Shown here: positions 8,205 through 14,358 of the stretch, piece after piece
Position numbering within the stretch: the stretch's first letter is position 1
Layout of the letters: each line of letters starts with the position of its first letter
Source: Pseudomonadota bacterium
GTDB taxonomy: Bacteria; Pseudomonadota; Alphaproteobacteria; Sphingomonadales; Sphingomonadaceae
Direction of reading: 5' to 3'
Assembly (NCBI GenBank): GCA_023433445.1
Contig: JAEZCS010000136.1
Coordinates: 1-16,705 of the forward strand
Length of the DNA: 16,705 bases
Notes under the pieces: model-generated
Database searches by the model: none
What the model was told of the DNA's origin: nothing
What the model saw: only the letters and a program-made list of their open reading frames with translations
Program-made: the position numbers and the translations under genes

Positions 8205-8233
8205 TTTAAGCGGGCGCAGAGCTTTGCTATATT
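8205..8233 (+). promoter_or_regulatory. Putative promoter of Tat-type L,D-transpeptidase gene
   Basis: TTTAAG (8205-8210), a 17-nt spacer and TATATT (8228-8233), a good -10 hexamer, ending exactly 7 nt before the ATG at 8241. No Shine-Dalgarno sequence is visible, so a leaderless message is predicted. The arrangement matches that upstream of hisB and the other transpeptidase gene. Confidence 0.4.
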
Positions 8234-8240
8234 GCGATTC

Positions 8241-8921
8241 ATGGATCGCCGCAGTTTTACGAAGGCCGCTTTGAGCGGTCTCGCCTTTACATTTCTGGCA
8301 GATAGCGCGGGGCGCGCGGCTTTGACTGCCAACCCTCAGCCTGCCGCGCCTGTGCCGCCACCCGTTACGCCGCATCCGGTTACGCCACTGGCGCGGCAGC
8401 CCTATGCGCGATTGTTGGACCGGGCGAAGGCAGCGCTTGACGAACATGCGCATATGTTCGAGCTGCGCGACCGGATCGCGCTGGCCGACTTCAACGCGCC
8501 CTCGCGTGAATTACGCTTCCACATCGTCGATTTGCTCGGCGGGCACGCCAGTTCTTATCTGGTCGCCCATGGCCGGGGGTCTGATCCCGGCCATTCGGGC
8601 TGGCTTCAGACATTTTCCAACGAGCCGAATTCGCTCGCCAGTTCGGCGGGCACATATAAGACGGGCCTGATCTACGACGGGCAACATGGTCGCGCTATGC
8701 GGCTCGCGGGCCTGGATGCGCAAAACAACAATGCCGAGATGCGCGCGATCGTGATCCATGGCGCGGATTATGTGAGCGAAGACCATATCGCGAATTGGGG
8801 CAAGGTCGGCCGGAGTGAGGGCTGCTTCGCTGTTGCTCGGCACATGCTGCCGCAGTTACTCGGCCTGCTCGGACCGGGCCGCATGATCTATGCCAACAAG
8901 CTTACGGCCATGGGAGCTTGA
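8241..8921 (+). CDS. L,D-transpeptidase catalytic domain protein (YkuD_2-like) with Tat signal
   Basis: Murein L,D-transpeptidase-family protein of 226 residues from the ATG at 8241; a TTG at 8232 would add MRF but lacks support. The N-terminus DRRSFTKAALSGLAFTFLA is a twin-arginine signal (RRxFxK plus hydrophobic stretch), so export would be by the Tat route. A proline-rich linker (about 33-48) precedes the catalytic domain. Conserved features are HGRGSDPGHSG, SNEPNSLASSAGTYKTG, VIHGADYV (His173) and GRSEGCFAV with the catalytic cysteine at 195. This variant motif (SEGC instead of SHGC) is what I recall for the YkuD_2 group. The family is less studied than YcbB; wall remodelling or amidated-peptide transfer is possible. 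It is preceded by a terminator-like hairpin and its own promoter-like element. Confidence 0.87.
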   Translation: MDRRSFTKAALSGLAFTFLADSAGRAALTANPQPAAPVPPPVTPHPVTPLARQPYARLLDRAKAALDEHAHMFELRDRIALADFNAPSRELRFHIVDLLGGHASSYLVAHGRGSDPGHSGWLQTFSNEPNSLASSAGTYKTGLIYDGQHGRAMRLAGLDAQNNNAEMRAIVIHGADYVSEDHIANWGKVGRSEGCFAVARHMLPQLLGLLGPGRMIYANKLTAMGA

Positions 8922-8922
8922 C

Positions 8923-8975
8923 GTCAGGCGCACCGGCTGAGCTTTCTCCGCAGCCTTAGCCTGACTTAGTTCTTG
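8923..8975 (+). terminator. Long imperfect hairpin after the Tat-type transpeptidase gene
   Basis: GTCAGGC (8923-8929) pairs perfectly with GCCTGAC (8959-8965), with an inner stem GGCTG (8935-8939) / CAGCC (8951-8955), followed by TTAGTTCTT on the plus strand. It sits between two convergent genes (stops at 8921 and 8979). On the minus strand there is no T-rich tail, so it would serve mainly the plus-strand gene. Confidence 0.4.
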
Positions 8976-8978
8976 GAC

Positions 8979-9674
8979 CTATTGCGCCACCAGTTCGCAG
9001 AAGCGTCGCGCCATTGCGAATTCTTCGCGCCGCCTGGCTGACCGGGCAGCAGCTTCGGCGTCCTCGCCCCACTGCTCCACTTCCCAGGCGTCATCAATCT
9101 CCGAAGCAGTCCAGACGGCGTCGGCATCATGCCCGCCCTCGACGATCGCCAGGCCGCAGACCAGCGATCCCGACAAGGTCACCAATGTGGACAAGCCTGC
9201 AAGCGTGAAGTGATCATAGGCCTTCACCGCTGCCGCCAGCCGCTCCAACGTCTCTGGTGGCTGATCAACGGGGATAATCCCCTGCGTCACGCGAAATGTG
9301 ACGTCATACCGCTGCCTTGCCCAATCCAGCAGCGGATCCCACGCCGCCGCCTCCCGCGAGAGCAATTCCGCAGGTCCTTCGGCACGGTAGCAGAGGAGAT
9401 CGCTCGTTCCATAATTGGCGATGCCCGCAGCGAATCTTTCACGATTGGGCGCGATCTGATCGATCGCACCATTTGCAAGGCCGGTAAATGGCATGGAACG
9501 CGGATCGACGGTATCTCCCTGCCGCCGCCACTCATCCGCCACCGCCTCCGCAAGTTGCGCCGTTGGCAACGCCAGTGCGGCGCGCGCGGGCGTGCGCACA
9601 GGGCGGCCATCAAGCTGGATCTCGTGCCCGGCCTCGCCGGAAATCACCGCGGCATCCTTGTAAAAGCGCTTCAC
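8979..9674 (-). CDS. ATP12-family F1-ATPase assembly chaperone
   Basis: 231-residue protein matching the ATP12 family, known from mitochondria as the chaperone that holds the F1 alpha subunit before hexamer assembly and widespread in alphaproteobacteria. Visible family features: FYKDAAV near the N-terminus, LDGRPVRTPARAALALPT (21-38), VADEWRRQGDTVDPRSMP (45-62), SDLLCYRAEGP, a central DPLLDWA, and near the C-terminus DDAWEVEQWGEDAEAAAR, the conserved W-x-x-x-x-W-G-x-D/E motif. No signal peptide; cytoplasmic. Its ATG overlaps the stop of the upstream 88-residue gene (ATGA, 9671-9674). It is last in the crcB operon; the atp genes themselves are not in the window. Confidence 0.92.
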   Translation of the reverse strand: MKRFYKDAAVISGEAGHEIQLDGRPVRTPARAALALPTAQLAEAVADEWRRQGDTVDPRSMPFTGLANGAIDQIAPNRERFAAGIANYGTSDLLCYRAEGPAELLSREAAAWDPLLDWARQRYDVTFRVTQGIIPVDQPPETLERLAAAVKAYDHFTLAGLSTLVTLSGSLVCGLAIVEGGHDADAVWTASEIDDAWEVEQWGEDAEAAARSARRREEFAMARRFCELVAQ

Positions 9675-9937
9675 TGCGGCGGCCTCCGAAACAGGCTCAG
9701 CAGCAGGCGCGGCACGATGACAAATTGGAACAGGCCGACCAGCACGAAGATCATGCCCATCGCCTTGGCCTTGCTCCCTTGAACCCAGCTGAACCGCTCC
9801 ATCAGGATGAGGAAGCCGAACATGACGAGCAAGGCACCTGAAAGGCGGAATATGCCGAGCGCGAAGTGACGCTGGCGCGCGACCTTTTCGGGATCGACGG
9901 GAGGCGGCGGGGGAGGAGGTGGAGAAGAGTCGGTCAT
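9671..9937 (-). CDS. Small two-helix membrane protein with octaproline N-terminus
   Basis: 88-residue protein of unknown function. It begins MTDSS followed by eight consecutive prolines (residues 6-13), then VDPEKVARQRH and two hydrophobic helices (about 26-46 and 58-78) joined by a short basic loop (QGSKAKA), ending in RRPPQ. The proline run should require EF-P for efficient translation. The gene overlaps both neighbours by 4 nt (ATGA at 9934-9937 and 9671-9674), which strongly supports its being translated. Position between a HAD phosphatase and the ATP12 chaperone suggests a housekeeping membrane role, possibly linked to ATP synthase assembly, but this is only context. Confidence 0.8.
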   Translation of the reverse strand: MTDSSPPPPPPPPVDPEKVARQRHFALGIFRLSGALLVMFGFLILMERFSWVQGSKAKAMGMIFVLVGLFQFVIVPRLLLSLFRRPPQ

Positions 9938-10593
9938 GTTGCGCGGATATGGTCGCTCAATTCATCGCTGTCCATCGCCACGCCATGCGCGCCCGCTGCG
10001 ATCAGATCGGCAGGGGGATGATAGCCCCAGCCAACGCCCAAGGCCCTTGTGCCGGCGCTCAGCGCCATGTCGATATCATAGCTGGTATCGCCGATCATCA
10101 CCGTGGTTTCCGGGGCGGCGCCCGCATCGGCCATGGCGGTCAGCAGCATGGAGGGGTGCGGCTTTGACGGGTGTCGATCGGCGGTTTGCAGCGTCACGAA
10201 ATGCGCGTGAATGCCGTGATGCGACAGGCAGAGGTTAAGCCCGCGATCCGACTTGCCGGTAGCAACGCCCAACAGCCAACCATCCGCATCCAGTCGCCGT
10301 ATCAACTCCGCGATGCCGGGATAGAGCGGTTCTGAAACGCCATTGTCCCGGCGCATCTGCTGAAAAGCGCGCTTGTAGCTCTCCGAAAGATGATGGTGGA
10401 AATCTGCCTCCGCTTCCGGAAGCAGGCGCGCTATGGCCAATGGAAGCGAAAGGCCGACCACGGAGAGGATAGCGGCCCTGTCCGGCGCCGCCAGCTTCTC
10501 GCCCTCGAATGCCAAAGTCATGGCGGTGCAAATGCTGTGCTGGCTGTCGACCAGCGTGCCGTCGCAATCGAAGACGGCCAGGCGATTGCTCAT
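9934..10593 (-). CDS. HAD-superfamily hydrolase, phosphoglycolate phosphatase-like
   Basis: 219-residue HAD subfamily IA phosphatase. All four motifs are present: VFDCDGTLVDS with nucleophile Asp9 and acid/base Asp11, VATGKSD with Thr112, SKPHPSML with Lys144, and MIGDTSYDIDMA with Mg-binding Asp169 and Asp173. The alpha-helical cap domain lies at about 16-90. The overall pattern resembles Gph-type phosphoglycolate phosphatases and related house-cleaning phosphatases; the exact substrate cannot be read from sequence. Cytoplasmic. It is coupled to the upstream pseudouridine synthase by ATGA (10590-10593) and to the downstream membrane protein by ATGA (9934-9937). Confidence 0.9.
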   Translation of the reverse strand: MSNRLAVFDCDGTLVDSQHSICTAMTLAFEGEKLAAPDRAAILSVVGLSLPLAIARLLPEAEADFHHHLSESYKRAFQQMRRDNGVSEPLYPGIAELIRRLDADGWLLGVATGKSDRGLNLCLSHHGIHAHFVTLQTADRHPSKPHPSMLLTAMADAGAAPETTVMIGDTSYDIDMALSAGTRALGVGWGYHPPADLIAAGAHGVAMDSDELSDHIRAT

Positions 10594-11909
10594 TTCTTGC
10601 CAGGCCCGGCCGATCCTCTCGACCGCCGCTCGCCGCGCCTGCCCTTTCGCACCTGCTTGGCATGGGCGCGCGCGGCCTTCTTCTCATCCTCACGAGTCGG
10701 CGCGCGAGCGATTTCCTCGTCCAGCGGCAGGTCGCCTGCGTTGATGTCGAAGCCAAGCGAAACAAGGCTGGTCGCGAAATGTTCGGGCAGTTCGGCGCGC
10801 ACATCGACCCGGCCGCCATCGGGATGGTCCACACGAATGCGCCGGGCATGAAGATGCATCTTCTTGCTTATCGTACCTGACAGGAAGGCTTCCTTGCCGC
10901 CATATTTGCCATCGCCCACGATCGGATGGCCGATCGCCGCCATATGCACGCGCAACTGGTGCGTGCGCCCGGTATGGGGTTGCAGTTCGACCCAGGCGGC
11001 GCGATTTCCTGCGCGCTCGATCACGCGGTAGCGCGATCGGGCGGGCAGGCCCTCCTGCTCATCCACATGCATCTTTTCACCACCGGTGCCCGGTTGCTTG
11101 GCGATCGGAAGCTCGATCATGCCATCCTCGATCGAGGGCACGCCCATGACGATCGCCCAGTAGACCTTGCGGGCGGTGCGGCTGGAAAAGGCCTTGGCGA
11201 AATAGGCGGCCGACCGGGCCGTGCGGGCGATCAGCAGCGCGCCGGACGTATCCTTGTCCAATCGGTGGACGAGCTTCGGGCGCTGGTCCAGTTCGAACTC
11301 CAGCGCATCGAGCAGGCCGTCGACATGGTCCTCGGTCTTGGTGCCGCCCTGCGTCGCCAGGCCCGGCGGCTTGTTGATGACGATCGCCTGCGCGTCGCGA
11401 TGGATCACCAAATTCTGAGCGAAGGTGATCTGGTCTTCACTCAGTTCCGGCCTTGCCCGGCGGGGCTTGGCCGTTTCAGCAGCTTTGGGTTCGGCGGGGG
11501 GAACGCGGATCAACTGCCCTTCGCTCACGCGGTCGCCCGGCGCGGCGCGTGCGCCATCGACGCGAAGCTGGCCCGTGCGTGCCCAACGCGACACGCTATT
11601 GAAGCCGATCTCGGGCAGGTGCCGCTGAAACCAGCGATCCAGCCGAATGCCGTCATCATCCGCGCCCACGCGGAACTGGCGCACGTCCAGCGAAACGCCC
11701 TTGGGTGCGGCAGCCTTGGAGGTGGCAGCCTTTGGCGCAGCGGCTTTGGCGGTTGCAGGCTTGGACGCTGCTTTCCCCGGGGACTTGGGCGCGTCCGGCC
11801 TGCGTGCGCGTGCCGCCTTGGCGCCACCACGGGCGCGACCGGGCGCGCCGCCGCTGGGCTTGCCCCCGCGTGAAGGCCCCGATGGCTTGCCGGGAGGACG
11901 ACCCTTCAT
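10590..11909 (-). CDS. rluC: RluA-family 23S rRNA pseudouridine synthase (RluC-like)
   Basis: Converts uridines to pseudouridine in large-subunit rRNA. The product is 439 residues from the ATG at 11909, longer than typical RluC (about 320). Order: a basic Lys/Ala/Pro/Gly-rich low-complexity extension (about 1-70) containing repeated AAAPK/AATSK units, an S4 RNA-binding domain (about 87-140, IRLDRWFQRHLP and GQLRVDG), a linker, then the synthase domain (from about 165) with VINKPPGLATQGG, the catalytic motif HRLDKDTSG with Asp218, and GRTHQLRVHMA. A basic C-terminal tail (REDEKKAARAHAKQVRKGRR) also looks RNA-binding. The frame is open upstream to 12191, but that part is antisense-like shadow of crcB; the ATG at 11909 overlaps the crcB stop (ATGA). 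RluC versus RluD specificity is not certain. Confidence 0.92.
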   Translation of the reverse strand: MKGRPPGKPSGPSRGGKPSGGAPGRARGGAKAARARRPDAPKSPGKAASKPATAKAAAPKAATSKAAAPKGVSLDVRQFRVGADDDGIRLDRWFQRHLPEIGFNSVSRWARTGQLRVDGARAAPGDRVSEGQLIRVPPAEPKAAETAKPRRARPELSEDQITFAQNLVIHRDAQAIVINKPPGLATQGGTKTEDHVDGLLDALEFELDQRPKLVHRLDKDTSGALLIARTARSAAYFAKAFSSRTARKVYWAIVMGVPSIEDGMIELPIAKQPGTGGEKMHVDEQEGLPARSRYRVIERAGNRAAWVELQPHTGRTHQLRVHMAAIGHPIVGDGKYGGKEAFLSGTISKKMHLHARRIRVDHPDGGRVDVRAELPEHFATSLVSLGFDINAGDLPLDEEIARAPTREDEKKAARAHAKQVRKGRRGERRSRGSAGPGKK

Positions 11910-12289
11910 GCCACGCTCCGCATCATGCCAAGGCCAAGAGCCAACGCGCCAACAGACGCTATGACTGACAGGACGGCATAGCTCATTGCCAGGACCAACT
12001 GCCCGCGCTTGATCATCAGGACGGTTTCCAGGCTGAAGGAGGAAAAGGTGGTAAAGCCGCCGAGCAGGCCGACGGCCAGCAACAGGCGCAGGGCCTCGTT
12101 CGACGCGCTGCCGAAGCGCGCCAGCCATCCGGCCAGCAGCCCCATGACAAAGCCGCCGAGCACATTGGCGGCAAAGGTTCCCCAGGGCCAATGCGCACTC
12201 GGCAGCATATGACCGGCAAAGCGGCCCAGCTGGTAGCGCGCCAGCGCGCCGACCGCGCCGCCGCCCATGACAAGGAAGATATTATTCAT
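11906..12289 (-). CDS. crcB: Fluoride channel CrcB/Fluc
   Basis: Dual-topology, double-barrelled fluoride channel that lets cytoplasmic fluoride leave the cell. 127 residues with four hydrophobic helices (about 3-22, 38-60, 67-90 and 97-122). Family motifs: GALARYQLGR (14-23), WGTFAANVLGGFVMG (36-50) with the pore asparagine at 42, and GGFTTFSSFSLE (77-88) carrying the Phe-box residues and the central sodium-binding Thr/Ser segment. The frame opens 27 codons earlier, but the ATG at 12289 has the standard MNNIFLVMGGGAVG start and an AGGGCGGGCGGG ribosome binding site. I see no fluoride riboswitch in the 61-bp upstream gap. It is first in the ATGA-linked operon running to ATP12. Confidence 0.94.
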   Translation of the reverse strand: MNNIFLVMGGGAVGALARYQLGRFAGHMLPSAHWPWGTFAANVLGGFVMGLLAGWLARFGSASNEALRLLLAVGLLGGFTTFSSFSLETVLMIKRGQLVLAMSYAVLSVIASVGALALGLGMMRSVA

Positions 12290-12332
12290 CCCGCCCGCCC
12301 TAGAGGCAAATCGCGCCAAAGAAAATGGCGGC

Positions 12333-12350
12333 GCGCGCCTTTCTGCGCGC
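12333..12350 (-). terminator. GC-rich hairpin after the 238-residue lipoprotein gene
   Basis: Immediately after the TAA (12353-12351) the minus strand has GCGCGC-AGAAAG-GCGCGC, a perfect 6-bp stem with a 6-nt loop, followed 6 nt later by ATTTTCTTT. A second small hairpin, CGCCA/TGGCG with that T-rich loop, follows. It could reduce read-through from the lipoprotein gene into crcB; the T-tract is displaced, so assignment as a terminator is weak. Confidence 0.3.
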
Positions 12351-13067
12351 TTATTGCCCCTTGTCGGCAATAATATCGACGTTCGTGCGTCCGCCCGGCG
12401 CTCCGGTGAACATCATGATGAAGGCGGCGCCGTCATCCTTGCGCGTGCCGCCCAGCACATGATCGCCGGCCATGACCCGATGCTCTGCATCGAATCCTGA
12501 GCGACGCGCCTGGGTATAATAATAGTCCATGACGTTCTGGCGTGGCACCGGCGTCACGAAGGTCGCGGCCCGGAGCGTGCAGCCATTCTTGTCAGCGCCC
12601 GCCGCTTCCTTCAACTCAGCACCGGGATAAACGCCGAAGGGATCCGGCATGCGGCTCGCCCACTGCGTCCCATAGACTAGTTGCTTGCGGCAGAAGATGT
12701 TGCCGCCGGGCTTGTCCTGATCCTTGGCCAACGCGGCGAGCGTAGCGGGGCTTTCCTTCCCTGGGCCTTCCGCGGGAGCGGGCGTCGCGAGCAGCTTGCC
12801 GCCTGCGAGCTTCACGGATTGGGCGAATGCCTGGGCCGCATCGCCCTTCAGCTTCGGCGTGCCGGCGGCCCGTCCAGACTGATCGACAAATGCGGGATCA
12901 ACCTTGATCTTCCCACCCAATGCCTCCTGCAGGCCCGGATCGACAGCGTTGCCGGTCAATTGAGCATCAAGCGCGTTCAGATCAGCGTCCTTGTCCCCTT
13001 TCCCGCAGGCCGAAAGCGGCAGCGCGAGCAATATGGCGGCAGCATACACGGAACGGAAAGGCGGCAT
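12351..13067 (-). CDS. Hypothetical lipoprotein
   Basis: 238-residue predicted lipoprotein of unknown function. The signal peptide ends in lipobox LSAC with the lipidated cysteine at 21, followed by GKGDKDADL. An alanine/glycine-rich linker region (about 35-120) is followed by a C-terminal domain (about 121-238) with two cysteines (126 and 163) that could form a disulfide in the periplasm. The motif order there, TPVPRQNVMDYYYTQARRSGF then an ending FIMMFTG...RTNVDIIAD, suggests a small alpha/beta fold in which a helix follows a strand. A strong AAAGGAG ribosome binding site lies before the ATG at 13067 but may be held in a hairpin. It is 61 bp upstream of crcB on the same strand. Confidence 0.82.
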   Translation of the reverse strand: MPPFRSVYAAAILLALPLSACGKGDKDADLNALDAQLTGNAVDPGLQEALGGKIKVDPAFVDQSGRAAGTPKLKGDAAQAFAQSVKLAGGKLLATPAPAEGPGKESPATLAALAKDQDKPGGNIFCRKQLVYGTQWASRMPDPFGVYPGAELKEAAGADKNGCTLRAATFVTPVPRQNVMDYYYTQARRSGFDAEHRVMAGDHVLGGTRKDDGAAFIMMFTGAPGGRTNVDIIADKGQ

Positions 13068-13072
13068 GACTT

Positions 13073-13095
13073 CACTCCTTTGTAAACAGGAGGTG
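13073..13095 (-). promoter_or_regulatory. Hairpin covering the lipoprotein ribosome binding site
   Basis: On the minus-strand mRNA, CACCTCCT (13095-13088) can pair with AGGAGTG (13079-13073) across an 8-nt loop, with one bulged C: five pairs plus two. The 3' arm is the Shine-Dalgarno sequence of the lipoprotein gene, so folding would hide it. The rest of the 152-bp divergent gap (13068-13219) is AT-richer than its surroundings; I see no confident promoter in it. Confidence 0.3.
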
Positions 13096-13219
13096 AATGT
13101 CAGGAGTTAATTTTTCGTTAGGGATCGTGGTAAATCGCTAAATATTCCCATGCCATTCTAACGCAAATGGTATCGGCAACCATCTTGCGCCCGGCCGGTA
13201 CAAGGTCCATTTCAGCACT

Positions 13220-13441
13220 ATGCTGAACATTCTATCGGTCCTGATCGGCCTCTTCGCCTTCCTGCTGATGATCCCGGCGTTCCTGCCGCTGCTAGGGATG
13301 GCCAATTGGCTTCTTGTGCCGATCGCCCTATTCGGCGCGCTTATCGGCATCCTATCCTCGCGCAACGGCGGCCGCAACCTGTGCCTGATCGTCGCCGCCA
13401 TCGGCGCGTTCCGGCTGTTCCTGGGCGGCGGCATTTTCTGA
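13220..13441 (+). CDS. Small hydrophobic membrane protein
   Basis: 73-residue protein I do not recognise. Almost entirely hydrophobic: likely helices at about 5-25, 30-46 and 53-70, separated by a short basic turn SSRNGGRN (47-54), and ending in a glycine-rich LFLGGGIF. No recognisable catalytic motif; the ribosome binding site is weak (AAGG about 14 nt upstream of the ATG). Its TGA (13439-13441) lies 13 nt before the proposed rarD start, inside the first copy of a 17-bp tandem repeat, so the two are probably co-transcribed and possibly translationally coupled. The coding call rests on length, hydrophobic pattern and position, not homology. Confidence 0.6.
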   Translation: MLNILSVLIGLFAFLLMIPAFLPLLGMANWLLVPIALFGALIGILSSRNGGRNLCLIVAAIGAFRLFLGGGIF

Positions 13442-13469
13442 ACGGGCAAGATTTCTGAACGCGCAAGAT
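13436..13469. repeat. 17-bp imperfect tandem duplication at the rarD start
   Basis: Two head-to-tail 17-bp units, 13436-13452 and 13453-13469, each reading TTCTGAACGsGCAAGAT and differing at a single base (G at 13445, C at 13462). Copy 1 contains the stop codon of the small membrane gene; copy 2 contains the CTG proposed as the rarD start. Because 17 is not a multiple of three, the duplication shifts frames across the junction. Confidence 0.85.
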
Positions 13470-14357
13470 CAGCAGGTCAGGGCCGGACTCTCTTCCGCGC
13501 TCGGCGCCTATGGCGTCTGGGGCCTGCTGCCGATTTTCTTCAAGCTGCTCCACAGCGTCAGCGCCGTGGAGGTCGTGGCGCAGCGCATCCTCTGGTCGCT
13601 GGCGCTGATTTTTGGCGTACTCGCGGCACGGCGCAGCCTTGGGCAGTTTGCGGCCGCCTTGCGCAGCAAGCGGATCATCCTGCCCCTCATGGGTTCCGCG
13701 CTCTTCATCGCGGTCAACTGGCTGGTTTATGTGTGGGCGGTGAATGACGGCCATGTCATCGCTGCGAGCCTTGGCTATTTCCTCAACCCGTTGGTCAATG
13801 TCGCGCTCGGCGTACTGGTGTTGAAGGAAAAGCTTCGCCGAGGGCAAGCCATCGCCATCGCGATCGCAGCCGTCGGTGTGGCCATCATGGCGGCAGCCGC
13901 TATCACGACCCTGTGGATCAGCGTGGCGTTGGCGGTCAGCTTTGCCCTCTATGGACTTATCCGCAAATTGACCCCGGTTGCGCCCATGGTCGGATTGGGC
14001 GCGGAAACGCTGCTGCTCGCCCCCTTGGCGCTTGGCACCCTGCTATGGCTGTGGGGGCATGGCACGATCAGCTTCGGGCAGGACGCCTATATAAGCAGCC
14101 TGCTCATCCTCTCGGGCGGGCTGACCACCATTCCGCTGATCCTGTTCGCGATGGCGGCGCAGCGCCTGCCGCTGACGGTGCTGGGGCTGATCCAATATAT
14201 AGCGCCTACGCTGCAATTCCTGTGCGGCGTTCTGCTTTATGGGGAGAAGCTGACGCAGGGCCAGATGATCAGCTTCGGCTTCATCTGGCTTGGCTTGGTC
14301 CTGTTCGTAACCGACAGCCTCGCCGCCGCGCGCAAGAACAGGCTTGCGGCGGCGTAA
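13455..14357 (+). CDS. rarD: EamA/DMT-superfamily transporter RarD
   Basis: Inner-membrane permease of the drug/metabolite transporter superfamily, about ten helices built from two EamA repeats (about 15-150 and 160-290). The RarD signature is clear: ALGAYGVWGLLPIFFKLL (residues 15-32), VVAQRILWS, NWLVYVWAVNDGHVIAASLGYFLNPL, and the C-terminal PLTVLGLIQYIAPTLQFL. Substrate unknown; chloramphenicol resistance is linked by name only. Start problem: the conserved N-terminus runs upstream of the first GTG (13566), which would give 263 residues lacking helix 1. The frame is open back to 13389 but contains no ATG, GTG or TTG before 13566. The CTG at 13455 gives 300 residues, the normal RarD length, and I use it. 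No strong ribosome binding site is visible. Confidence 0.85.
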   Translation: MNAQDQQVRAGLSSALGAYGVWGLLPIFFKLLHSVSAVEVVAQRILWSLALIFGVLAARRSLGQFAAALRSKRIILPLMGSALFIAVNWLVYVWAVNDGHVIAASLGYFLNPLVNVALGVLVLKEKLRRGQAIAIAIAAVGVAIMAAAAITTLWISVALAVSFALYGLIRKLTPVAPMVGLGAETLLLAPLALGTLLWLWGHGTISFGQDAYISSLLILSGGLTTIPLILFAMAAQRLPLTVLGLIQYIAPTLQFLCGVLLYGEKLTQGQMISFGFIWLGLVLFVTDSLAAARKNRLAAA

Positions 14358-14358
14358 G

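Noticed and set aside
7155..8453. 432-codon open frame on the minus strand across both transpeptidases and the lipoprotein
   Set aside because: It is antisense to three genes with clear motifs, its product is Arg/His-rich with no recognisable domain, and long antisense frames are expected in high-GC DNA.
11910..12191. N-terminal extension of the pseudouridine synthase to 533 residues
   Set aside because: It overlaps crcB, and the ATG at 11909 shows the ATGA coupling seen at the other junctions of the operon.
12290..12350. Possible fluoride riboswitch upstream of crcB
   Set aside because: I looked for the conserved GG-AUG and pseudoknot segments of the crcB motif and did not find them in this short gap.
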